DNA from: a bacterium
Lineage (GTDB): Bacteria; Ratteibacteria; UBA8468; B48-G9; DTJG01
Direction of reading: 5' to 3'
NCBI GenBank assembly: GCA_026418655.1
Contig: JAOAAW010000052.1
Location: 1 to 16,041 of the forward strand
Length of the DNA stretch: 16,041 bases
Shown here: positions 6,560 to 14,664 of the stretch, one piece after another
Layout: the number at the start of each line of letters is the position of its first letter
Position numbering within the stretch: the stretch's first letter is position 1
The notes under the pieces: model-generated
Databases searched by the model: none
Seen by the model: the letters and a program-made list of their open reading frames with translations, nothing else
Told to the model about the DNA's origin: nothing
Translations under genes and position numbers: made by a program

Positions 6560-8239
6560 TTATCCGTGATATTTGTTTGTTATTGGCATTCTTCTGTCTT
6601 TTCCAAACGAACGGGGTGTGATTTTAATTCCGGGCGGAGATTGTCTTCTTTTATATTCACTGTGATCAACCATTCTTACCACTTTTTCAACGAGGTTTCT
6701 GTCAAATCCGGCACGGACAATATGGTTGATGCTCTTATCCTGTTCCACATACATTTTCAATATTTCATCCAGTATTTCGTAAGGAGGGAGAGAATCTGTA
6801 TCCTTCTGATTTGGTCTGAGTTCTGCTGTTGGCTCTCTATTTAAGATACTTTCTGGAATTACTGGGCACTGTTTGTTCCTATATCTTGCCAGCTTATATA
6901 CGAGTGTTTTCGGAACGACTTTTATTACTGCGAATCCACCTGCCATATCTCCATAAAGAGTGGCATAACCTGTGCTTATTTCAGACTTATTTCCTGTTGT
7001 CAGTACAAGATATCTGAATTTATTGGAAAGTGCCATCAAAATATTACCTCTGATTCTTGCCTGGATATTTTCCTCAGTTATGTCAGGTATTGTATCCTTG
7101 AAATATGGCTGAAGTGTATGCAAATATGAGGAGAAAATTTCTTCTATCGGGATTGTAAGAAGCTCTATGCTCAAATTCTTTGTCAGTTTTTTTACATCTT
7201 CTTCAGACCTTGAGGATGTGAATCTTGAAGGCATGAAAACACAAACCACCCTGTCTTTTCCAAGAGCATCAACCGCAATCGTTGCGACCAGCGCCGAATC
7301 AATGCCACCACTCAGACCAATAATAACTTTTCCAAATCCGTTTTTGTTTACATAGTCTTTTAAACCGAGAATGAGCGAACTGTAAACTTCTTCTTCAAGC
7401 TCGGGGTATTTTGAAAATAGAACAGGTATATCCTTTTTTTCTCTAATCAGCAGCCCAAAATCTATTCTGCCTTTCATACTTTTACTCAGTACATCAATAT
7501 CAGCCACAAGCATTTCTTCTTTAAACGCTGGAGCCCTTGCGATAACCATTCCCGCTGGTGAAGCAATGAAGCTCTGACCATCAAATACAAGCTCGTCCTG
7601 GCCGCCAATAAGATTTGTGTATACTATGTAAACCTTATTTTTCTTTGCAGCTTTGATTGCTATTTTTTCTCGTAGTTTTATTTTCTCCATGTGATATGGA
7701 GAAGCATTGATGTTGATAATGAAAGATGCTCCCTGTTTTGCCTGCTGTGGTACAGGACCACTATCCTGCCATATGTCTTCACAGATACTTACACCAAAGG
7801 TACAGCAGGAGTTTTCTTTTCTTATTCTGAATACCGGGTTTTTAGTCCCGGGTGTAAAATATCTCATTTCATCAAAAACGCCGTAATTTGGAAGGAGCTT
7901 TTTGTGATATACAGCTTTTATTTCTCCCTGGTGCACAATAGCAGCAGCGTTGAAAATTTTGGCCCCTTTTTTGTCAACAAAACCAATCACTAAAATAATA
8001 TCTCCGGTTTTTCTGGCAATGGTCTTAATTGTTTTTATGTTGTCTTTGATGAAGGACTCTTTCAAAAGCAGGTCCTCAGGTGGATACCCAGTGATTGCAA
8101 GTTCAGGGAAAGAAAGAATTTCAACTCCACAATTATATGCCTGTTCAGTATATCTCAAAATTTTTTCTGCATTTCCCTTAAGATCTCCCACAGTTGAATT
8201 CATCTGACAGCATCCCACTCTGATTGACACTTTTTCCAT
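6560..8239 (-). CDS. nadE: Glutamine-dependent NAD(+) synthetase, two-domain
   Basis: It converts deamido-NAD+ to NAD+ with ATP, taking ammonia from glutamine; cytoplasmic. The 559 residues hold an N-terminal nitrilase-type glutaminase and a C-terminal synthetase. The glutaminase triad is visible as E46 (FPELAITGYPPEDL), K113 (KKLLPNYGVFDE) and C153 (SICEDIWQ). The ATP PP-loop motif SGGIDS is at 310-315, followed by TGNKSEISTGYATLYGD and the C-terminal KITPRSFGKDRRMPI. The start at 8239 has AAGGTG (8251-8246) six bases upstream; an in-frame GTG at 8248 falls inside this ribosome site and is less likely. The glutaminase domain makes the enzyme independent of free ammonia. It is monocistronic and divergent from the AMMECR1 operon. 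Confidence 0.95.
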   Translation of the reverse strand: MEKVSIRVGCCQMNSTVGDLKGNAEKILRYTEQAYNCGVEILSFPELAITGYPPEDLLLKESFIKDNIKTIKTIARKTGDIILVIGFVDKKGAKIFNAAAIVHQGEIKAVYHKKLLPNYGVFDEMRYFTPGTKNPVFRIRKENSCCTFGVSICEDIWQDSGPVPQQAKQGASFIININASPYHMEKIKLREKIAIKAAKKNKVYIVYTNLIGGQDELVFDGQSFIASPAGMVIARAPAFKEEMLVADIDVLSKSMKGRIDFGLLIREKKDIPVLFSKYPELEEEVYSSLILGLKDYVNKNGFGKVIIGLSGGIDSALVATIAVDALGKDRVVCVFMPSRFTSSRSEEDVKKLTKNLSIELLTIPIEEIFSSYLHTLQPYFKDTIPDITEENIQARIRGNILMALSNKFRYLVLTTGNKSEISTGYATLYGDMAGGFAVIKVVPKTLVYKLARYRNKQCPVIPESILNREPTAELRPNQKDTDSLPPYEILDEILKMYVEQDKSINHIVRAGFDRNLVEKVVRMVDHSEYKRRQSPPGIKITPRSFGKDRRMPITNKYHG

Positions 8240-8253
8240 TCTTTGCACCTTTT

Positions 8254-8282
8254 TTGTAAAAATTGATTAATAATAGTATACT
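8254..8282 (+). promoter_or_regulatory. Promoter of the AMMECR1-A2M-VanW operon
   Basis: TTGTAA (8254-8259), 17-bp spacer, TATACT (8277-8282). The predicted +1 is near 8289, only about four bases before the ATG at 8293, so the mRNA would be almost leaderless. The -10 lies in the palindrome AGTATACT (8275-8282), which also forms a -10 for nadE on the other strand. Confidence 0.55.
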
Positions 8283-8302
8283 TTTATTGGAGATGACATC
8301 AA
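8275..8302 (-). promoter_or_regulatory. Promoter of nadE, sharing a palindromic -10
   Basis: On the minus strand TTGATG (8302-8297) is followed after 16 bp by TATACT (8280-8275). The predicted +1 is near 8268, giving a leader of about 29 bases that includes the AAGGTG ribosome site of nadE. The -35 lies inside the start of the divergent AMMECR1 gene. Confidence 0.45.
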
Positions 8303-8877
8303 AATTCAATCCGTTGAAAATATGTCTTTCCGTGATTTTTTATGCAAACTTTCTAATACCATTTTCCCTTTCAGACACAGCGATATCCGTTTGCAGAAAG
8401 GCGATTAAACATTATCTTTTAACGGGTGAAAAAATCCGACTCTCAAATCTTCCGGAAATTTTCAGTGAAAAGATTCCTGTATATGTTTCATTGAGGAAAG
8501 GCAATCAGACAAGAGGCTGTGCAGGAACTTTTTATGCTGATAAAAGTTTTGGAGAAAATCTTGTGGATTTTTCAATCATTGCAGCAACCCGGGATTTTAG
8601 ATACAGAGCCATTGATAAAAAGGAATTGGAAACTGTAAAAATCCAGCTAACAATTCCCTCTGAAATTATTGAGATATCCTCCATTGCATTTTACAATCCT
8701 GAAAAAGAAGGGCTTGTTGTTGAAAAACAGGGTAGGTATGGTGTTATCCTTCCATGCGAGGCAAGAACAGCAGAATATGCATTGAAAATGTGTATGAGAA
8801 ATGCAGGTATAAAAGATTATAATGGTATCAGGTTATTGAAATTCAATGCACAGATTTTTATTGAGGGGGAGAAATGA
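8293..8877 (+). CDS. AMMECR1-domain protein with an exported-type N-terminus
   Basis: The biochemical function is unknown; the domain is also protein A of the AmmeMemoRadiSam trio. The 194 residues carry the AMMECR1 domain from about residue 31. The family's RGCxG core motif is present as TRGCAGT (73-79), followed by FRYRAIDKKELETVKIQLTI, GRYGVILPCEARTAEYAL and a C-terminal FNAQIFIE. Ahead of the domain is an extra segment of about 30 residues with one basic residue cluster and a hydrophobic core (ICLSVIFYANFLIPFSLS). It resembles a signal peptide or anchor, unusual for a family normally found in the cytoplasm. ATG 8293 is the first ATG in frame; TTG 8263 would lie upstream of the predicted transcription start. 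The stop overlaps the start of the A2M gene (ATGA). No radical-SAM or Memo partner is in the window. Confidence 0.85.
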   Translation: MTSKFNPLKICLSVIFYANFLIPFSLSDTAISVCRKAIKHYLLTGEKIRLSNLPEIFSEKIPVYVSLRKGNQTRGCAGTFYADKSFGENLVDFSIIAATRDFRYRAIDKKELETVKIQLTIPSEIIEISSIAFYNPEKEGLVVEKQGRYGVILPCEARTAEYALKMCMRNAGIKDYNGIRLLKFNAQIFIEGEK

Positions 8878-11800
8878 AAGGAAAACTTTTATTTTTGCTG
8901 TCGATTGCTTTTATTAATTGTTACGGTGATAGTATTACGGGTAATGTAATGAGTACTGATAAGAAACCTCTTAGTGGAGCCAGTATAAGTATTTTTAAAT
9001 TCCCGGATACGCATTCTTCTGTAAAAACAACAATTTCGGATAAAAATGGTAGATTCAGATTTGATAATCTTGAAACCGGCTATTACAGAATAATTGTATC
9101 AAAGAAATCTTTCTGTAATGAGGTGCTTGGCAGAATAGAAGTTAATCAACCAAAATTCGGAATTGTAAACTATGAGATTGTTCTTGCCAGGCCTGGTTCA
9201 ATAAGTGGTTTTATCTATAATCCAGAAGGTAGACCTGTTTCTGGGGCAGATGTTTTTTGTGGGGATAAACAGGTCAAAACAGATACCAAAGGATTTTACA
9301 GAATAGAGGGATTAAAACCCGGTACATACTATATCAGTACCAGAGCGCCTGATTTTGTAAGTGAGTGCAGACCATCTGTTACTGTTGATGAGCAAAAAGA
9401 GACAGGAGGGGTTGATTTTATTCTTTCTTATGCAGGAAAAACAAAGGGTGTTATTGTTGATTCCGGTACAGGCAAACCGATAAAAGATGTCCAGGTAAGT
9501 TGTTCGGGTCCTGTGTATATTTCAGGAAAGACAGATTCAAACGGACTCTTTATCATTGATGGTTTAAAACCAGGAAGTTACAGCATGTACTTTTACAGAC
9601 AGGGTTATGAGTATTTTGAGACGGGATTCAGCGTTCTTGCAAGACAGGTTTTGGACATCGGAACTATAAAATTAAAGCTAAGGGACAGGTATTTTTATCC
9701 TGTTTTGCGGGAATGGATTTTTACTCCGCAGGAGAATGTCAGGATTTATTTCAATGCATTCAGAATACCATCTGTTACAGTGGATATTTACGAAGTAGAC
9801 ATTATGGACCAGATTAACAGAGCGAAACTGAAAGAAATTTCAATGCAGGATATTTTAGGTTCTCTTGATATATCAAGCAAAAAGCCGGTTTTAAGCAAAA
9901 AATTTGATATTTCATATCCAAATCCTTTGAGTGAACTTTATGACAGAAAAATTACGATCGGTCCAATGTCTGAAGGCCTCTATATCTGTAAAATTAAACC
10001 GGATGAATTCCCTGAAAAAAGATTATGGTTTCTGGTTTCAGACATTGGTTTTGTTTCAAAATCCTGTAATGACAAAATGGATTGCACAGTATTTTCAATT
10101 TCAAAGGGAAATATAATTGAAAATGTGCCTGTATATATTTTTGACCGTCAATGGAATCTGAAAAATGAGATAAAAACTAGCCAGGATGGTAAGTTTAGTG
10201 TGGATGGTTCTAACAGGTTTCTCATATTACATGGTAAATCCATTGCTTTTTCTGATACATCATATATTTTCGCTGGCAGAGAGGGTGATAGCCGATCTTT
10301 ATATGCCTTCACTGATAGACCAGTTTACAGACCAGGGCAAAATGTTTATTTTAAGGGAATTGCAAGAATTGACCAGGGAAACAATTACAATATTCCTGAA
10401 TTTTCAGATTGTTCTGTAAAAATTCTTTCTCCGGATGGTTCAACAGTTTACGAAACCATGATAAAGCCAACAAAAACAGGTTCAGTTTATGGTGAATGGA
10501 AAATTCCAGATGAACCACCACTTGGAATATATACAATTGAATTTTTAACAGAAGGTAAAAACCAATTGGAGGGTCGTTGTGTTTTCAAAGTGCTTGAATA
10601 CAGAAAACCAGAATTTTACATTGAGGCAAAACCAGATAAGTTAATGTATCTCCCAGGTGAAAAAATCAGGGTAGGAGTTTTAGCAAAATACTATTTTGGT
10701 GCACCTGTTAAAAATGTGGATGTCATGTGGGCTGTGTATTCAAGAGATGCGTATAATTACGAAGATAATGAAGGAGAATATGAGTATGGTGGGTGGTGGC
10801 GCGGTTCACTTATTTCTTCCGGCATCACAAAAACAGATGAAAATGGTTCTGCACAGATTGAAATTTCAGCAAAACCATCATATCAACAGAAGGAAATATA
10901 CACCATTGAAATCAGAATGACAGATTTGAGCAGAAGAGAAATAACCACAAGTTCGCAGGTTGTTGTACTACCTGGTTGCTTTGAAATCCTGCTTTCTACT
11001 GACAGGTTCATTTATTTCCCACAGGAAGAAATTCCTATAACCATTTCAGTCAGGTATTTTTTTGACAACCAAGTTTCGGAAAAACATCAAATGACTGTTT
11101 CTGTGAACCAGGAGACATATGACCCAAAGAAAAGAAGATGGAATTTCAAGGAAATACTGTCAAAAAAATTTACTCTAGAAGGTGAAAAAACAACGATAAA
11201 ATTAAAACCATCTGCAACCGGATATATAAAAATTTCTGTACATGGTATAGACCGGTATCATAATATTATTACTGGAACAAGATATGTCTGGGTTGCGGGT
11301 AAGGACGATTATACATACTGGTACCCAAAAAAAGAAATAGAAGTGGTTTTGGACAAAACCCAATACAGAGTGGGCGATGTAGCAAAAATTCTTATAAACT
11401 CTTCTAAAAGGGATATTGATTTTCTTTTTACTATCGAAGGCCAGAAATTGTTTGAAAGCAGGATTATCAGAATGAAGAACAACTCTATTTTAATTGAGAT
11501 ACCGATTAAAGAAGAGTACATTCCAAATGTGTATGTTTCAGTCTGCGGTGTCAGCGACAAAAACTTTATTAATGCAGCTAAACAATTAAAAATTGAAAGT
11601 AAGGATAAATTTCTCAATGTTGAAATTCTTCCAGAAAAAAAAGAGTTTCAACCAGGAGAAAGTGCGCATTATACAATCAAAACCACTGACTATAAAGGAA
11701 ATCCAGTTTCTGCTGAATTTTCTTTGGGTGTGGTCGACGAGTCAATTTATGCTATTTCAAAAGAACTTGTTTCTGAAATCGAGGATTTTTTCTATGGAAG

Positions 11801-13979
11801 TAAAGGAAACAGAGTTTCAACCTCATATTCTTTTTACAGATGGTACTATGGCGGAGCGGGAAAGGATTTTTCTCAAGCTGAAATAAGAAAAAAATTTAAG
11901 GATACGGCTTTCTGGTTGCCTGTGGCTTTTACTGATAGAGATGGAACCGCTGAAATAAAATTTGAATTTCCGGATAATCTAACAACGTGGAGGGCAACAG
12001 TCCGAGCGATAACCATTGATACTAAGGTTGGGACAGGTATTTCTAAGGTTATTACAACAAAACCACTCATTGCCACTTTAATTACACCAAGATTTCTTGT
12101 AGAAGACGACAGGCTGTTGATTTCTGGGGTTATTCATAACCAAACAGGGAGCCATCAGAAAATTTATGTAAAATTAAATGCAGATGGACTTTATATTCTT
12201 GATGAACAGGAAAAAAGTATTGAACTGGATTCTGGAAAATCAGGAAGGATTGATTGGAAGGTAAAAGTTAACTCAACAAATAAAGCGGCCATTGTGCTGG
12301 CTGCTCGCGCATCTCATTATAAAGATGGGATGGAGCTTGTACTTCCTGTTTTCGCTTATGGTGTTGATGAACGATATGTTTTTGCAGGAAGATGTGATGA
12401 TTCAAAAACAGACACATTTTACATGCCTGCTGGAGCAATTACTGCTTCTATAGACGCAAAATCATATATTTATCCATCTCTTGCAAGTGGATTGTTTTCT
12501 TCGCTTGATGAACTTGCGGATTATCCCTATGGCTGTGTGGAACAAACACTCAATGCTTTCTTACCTGCGATCCAGGTTGCTCATACACTTACAGTAATTA
12601 AGGATAAAGACCTGTACCTACTTGTGAAAGACAGGAAAAAATTTGAAGAGATGATTGTGAATCTACCGAAAAAGGTAAGTGATGGCCTGATTAAGCTTTA
12701 CAATTATCAGAGAGAGGATGGTGGATGGGGATGGTGGCAGAATGATTCAAGCAATCCTTATACAACCGCCTATGTTGTTTTCGGGTTTGCCCATGCGAAG
12801 AAAAGTGGATATTTTGTGAACGGGGAGAGATTTGAAAGGGCAAAAAACTTTCTCAAGAATAAAATCTCCTCTACAGCAGATTACAATCAAAAAGCATTTA
12901 TGCTTTATGCACTAAGTTACGCCGGAGAAAAAGATGTCAGTTCAATTGAAGATATTTATAGAAACAGAGAAAAACTTAATCCTTATACTCTTGCACAATT
13001 ATGCCTTATTTTAAAAGAAAATGGAGACCCACGGGTAAATGAATTACTTGATTATCTTTGCGGTAAGCTTATAAAACCTTCTGCTTCTCTGTGCTACTGG
13101 CAGGCAGAAGATGGAAATTACAGTTGGATAAACCATAACATTGAAGCGACTGCCTGGGGCCTTCGCGCAATTCTGGCAGTCGATCCAAAGAGAAGCGAGA
13201 TCCCAGGAATTCTGAGGTATCTGACAATGAAAAAGCAGGGTGGCTTATGGCTTTCGACAAAAGATACAGCGATATGCCTTTTTGCTCTTACAGATTTTTT
13301 GAAAACAACAGAGGAACTCTCCCCTGATTATGATGTTTCTTTTTATGTGAATGATAGTTTGATAACAAAGGAAAAAATTGATAAGAGAAACATTGAAAAA
13401 TTTATCACCACAGTAAGGGTACCCGATGAAAATTTTGTTCCCGGTAAAATTAATACCCTGGGAATAAGAAAACAGGGAGCAGGAAATCTCTATTATTCAC
13501 ATGTGATCAAATACACTGTTAAAGATGTTTTTATTCCTGCATTCGAAGAAGCAGGATTTAAGGTTTCAAGAAGATATACTGAGATTGAACCACGAGAAAT
13601 AATTGACAAGGATGGTAATAGATCATATGTTTACGATGAGATAAAAAGGGGTGTGAAAAGTGGTGAAAGAATAAGGGTTGAGATAAGGATTTCAGGACAG
13701 CCAAAGTACGAATATATCATGATAGAAGATCCGATTCCAGCTGGCTTTGAAGTTGTTGATGAGCCATGGCAGGAATATTACTGGTATTGCAGGAAAGAAG
13801 TCAGGGACGAAAAGGTTGCTTTTTTTACTCCAGTTTGGGGAGAAGATGAAAGGACAATAGTTTACCAGTTGAGGGCAGAAACTCCAGGGGTTTATCATAT
13901 TCTGCCCACAAAAGTACAGTTGATGTATCTACCTGAAATATGGGGTCGTTCACAAGGAAATATTCTTTTTGTTGAATAA
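8874..13979 (+). CDS. Bacterial alpha-2-macroglobulin with thioester and three N-terminal carboxypeptidase-regulatory-like modules
   Basis: This is a large exported protease-trapping protein: cleavage of the bait region is expected to trigger covalent capture of the protease through the Cys-Gln thioester. The 1701 residues open with a signal peptide (about 1-18); C16 follows FIN, a poor lipobox, so a lipid anchor is doubtful. Three Ig-like carboxypeptidase-regulatory modules follow (about 22-265). Then come macroglobulin domains, with MG2 recognisable at about 475 (YAFTDRPVYRPGQ), VVDESIY at 953, a bait-like stretch at about 960-1010, and the A2M domain from F1013 (FWLPVAFTDRDG). The thioester motif YGCVEQT places the bond between C1221 and Q1224. 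The TED domain shows DGGWGWWQ, and the C-terminal macroglobulin domain is complete. Length matches E. coli YfhM (about 1650), plus extra modules. The usual neighbour pbpC is absent here. It overlaps the AMMECR1 stop and ends one base before the VanW ATG. Confidence 0.94.
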   Translation: MKGKLLFLLSIAFINCYGDSITGNVMSTDKKPLSGASISIFKFPDTHSSVKTTISDKNGRFRFDNLETGYYRIIVSKKSFCNEVLGRIEVNQPKFGIVNYEIVLARPGSISGFIYNPEGRPVSGADVFCGDKQVKTDTKGFYRIEGLKPGTYYISTRAPDFVSECRPSVTVDEQKETGGVDFILSYAGKTKGVIVDSGTGKPIKDVQVSCSGPVYISGKTDSNGLFIIDGLKPGSYSMYFYRQGYEYFETGFSVLARQVLDIGTIKLKLRDRYFYPVLREWIFTPQENVRIYFNAFRIPSVTVDIYEVDIMDQINRAKLKEISMQDILGSLDISSKKPVLSKKFDISYPNPLSELYDRKITIGPMSEGLYICKIKPDEFPEKRLWFLVSDIGFVSKSCNDKMDCTVFSISKGNIIENVPVYIFDRQWNLKNEIKTSQDGKFSVDGSNRFLILHGKSIAFSDTSYIFAGREGDSRSLYAFTDRPVYRPGQNVYFKGIARIDQGNNYNIPEFSDCSVKILSPDGSTVYETMIKPTKTGSVYGEWKIPDEPPLGIYTIEFLTEGKNQLEGRCVFKVLEYRKPEFYIEAKPDKLMYLPGEKIRVGVLAKYYFGAPVKNVDVMWAVYSRDAYNYEDNEGEYEYGGWWRGSLISSGITKTDENGSAQIEISAKPSYQQKEIYTIEIRMTDLSRREITTSSQVVVLPGCFEILLSTDRFIYFPQEEIPITISVRYFFDNQVSEKHQMTVSVNQETYDPKKRRWNFKEILSKKFTLEGEKTTIKLKPSATGYIKISVHGIDRYHNIITGTRYVWVAGKDDYTYWYPKKEIEVVLDKTQYRVGDVAKILINSSKRDIDFLFTIEGQKLFESRIIRMKNNSILIEIPIKEEYIPNVYVSVCGVSDKNFINAAKQLKIESKDKFLNVEILPEKKEFQPGESAHYTIKTTDYKGNPVSAEFSLGVVDESIYAISKELVSEIEDFFYGSKGNRVSTSYSFYRWYYGGAGKDFSQAEIRKKFKDTAFWLPVAFTDRDGTAEIKFEFPDNLTTWRATVRAITIDTKVGTGISKVITTKPLIATLITPRFLVEDDRLLISGVIHNQTGSHQKIYVKLNADGLYILDEQEKSIELDSGKSGRIDWKVKVNSTNKAAIVLAARASHYKDGMELVLPVFAYGVDERYVFAGRCDDSKTDTFYMPAGAITASIDAKSYIYPSLASGLFSSLDELADYPYGCVEQTLNAFLPAIQVAHTLTVIKDKDLYLLVKDRKKFEEMIVNLPKKVSDGLIKLYNYQREDGGWGWWQNDSSNPYTTAYVVFGFAHAKKSGYFVNGERFERAKNFLKNKISSTADYNQKAFMLYALSYAGEKDVSSIEDIYRNREKLNPYTLAQLCLILKENGDPRVNELLDYLCGKLIKPSASLCYWQAEDGNYSWINHNIEATAWGLRAILAVDPKRSEIPGILRYLTMKKQGGLWLSTKDTAICLFALTDFLKTTEELSPDYDVSFYVNDSLITKEKIDKRNIEKFITTVRVPDENFVPGKINTLGIRKQGAGNLYYSHVIKYTVKDVFIPAFEEAGFKVSRRYTEIEPREIIDKDGNRSYVYDEIKRGVKSGERIRVEIRISGQPKYEYIMIEDPIPAGFEVVDEPWQEYYWYCRKEVRDEKVAFFTPVWGEDERTIVYQLRAETPGVYHILPTKVQLMYLPEIWGRSQGNILFVE
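8937..9669 (+). repeat. Three tandem carboxypeptidase-regulatory-like (CnaB-type) modules encoded in the A2M gene
   Basis: The protein repeat unit is about 80 residues, each with the same core: SDKNGRFRFDNLETGYY at residue 55, TDTKGFYRIEGLKPGTYY at 136 and TDSNGLFIIDGLKPGSYS at 220. The repeats are 81 and 84 residues apart and have diverged strongly at the DNA level, so this is an old duplication. Such modules usually act as rigid spacers or adhesion domains on exported proteins; here they would hold the macroglobulin body away from its N-terminal end. Confidence 0.85.
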
Positions 13980-13980
13980 G

Positions 13981-14655
13981 ATGAAAGCAAACGCACCGAA
14001 GATCATCATTCTGTTTCTTGTGGTAGGCTGGGAAATCTATGGCACAGACAATTTTATTTATCAATGGTCTTCATATACTACCTATTTCAAACAGAATATA
14101 GATGATAGGGTTATAAACATCAAGAATGCAGCAAATTGTCTGGATGGTTATATATTTGAACCGAGAACTATTTTCTCTTTTAACGAAAACATTACAGCAA
14201 AGATTCCTGAAGACCATTTTGGAGTGGCGTCAGTTCTTGTCGGGGATAAGAGAGTGCCTGGTGATGGCGGTGGGTTAGGTCAGGTTTCTTCAACTCTTTA
14301 TGCAGCTTCATTGTTGGCAGGATTGTCCATTTATGAAAGAAAACCGCATTCAAAAATTGTATCTTATATTCCTGCTGGACTTGACGCAACCGTTTCCAAT
14401 GAAGAGGGTGTTGACCTGAAAATTTATAATCCTTACAGTTGTAAGCTTATTATAAAAACCTCTGTAAGGGAAAATTGTCTTACTGTTTCAATTTATGGGT
14501 TTGCACCAAAACCAAGGGATATTAGAATATTTTCATCAAAACCACAGAAAGCCGGTAACTTTATTTATGTTTCAACAATAAGAGAGGTTTGTTCTGGTGG
14601 GAAATTGATTTTTTCAGAGGTTGTCTCAAGAGATAGATACATCGCCTGCGAGTAA
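13981..14655 (+). CDS. VanW-domain protein, exported, lacking the conserved motif cysteine
   Basis: This is a VanW-family protein, named for a vancomycin-resistance cluster gene; its biochemical role is not established, though the family is linked to the cell envelope. The 224 residues begin with a hydrophobic signal/anchor (about 5-20, KIIILFLVVGWEIYG). The VanW domain follows: RVINIKNAANCLDGYIFEPRTIFSFNENI, then GDGGGLGQVSSTLYAASLLAGLSIYER, KPHSKIVSYIPAGLDATVS and VDLKIYN. The usual GGGI/VCQVS motif here reads GGGLGQVS, with Gly at residue 100 replacing Cys. ATG 13981 begins one base after the A2M stop. TTG 13969, ten bases after AAGGA, is an alternative that overlaps A2M and adds four residues. 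Translation is probably coupled to A2M. Confidence 0.88.
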   Translation: MKANAPKIIILFLVVGWEIYGTDNFIYQWSSYTTYFKQNIDDRVINIKNAANCLDGYIFEPRTIFSFNENITAKIPEDHFGVASVLVGDKRVPGDGGGLGQVSSTLYAASLLAGLSIYERKPHSKIVSYIPAGLDATVSNEEGVDLKIYNPYSCKLIIKTSVRENCLTVSIYGFAPKPRDIRIFSSKPQKAGNFIYVSTIREVCSGGKLIFSEVVSRDRYIACE

Positions 14656-14664
14656 ATATCCTGT

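Noticed and set aside
8248..8250. GTG start for nadE three codons upstream
   Set aside because: It overlaps the AAGGTG ribosome site that is ideally spaced for ATG 8239.
8919..8924. Lipobox and lipidated Cys in the A2M signal peptide
   Set aside because: The residues before C16 are Phe-Ile-Asn; Asn at -1 and Phe at -3 do not fit the lipobox consensus.
14656..14664. Rho-independent terminator between the VanW and lpxL-like genes
   Set aside because: The gap is only nine bases and I found no stable hairpin with a T-run on either strand nearby.
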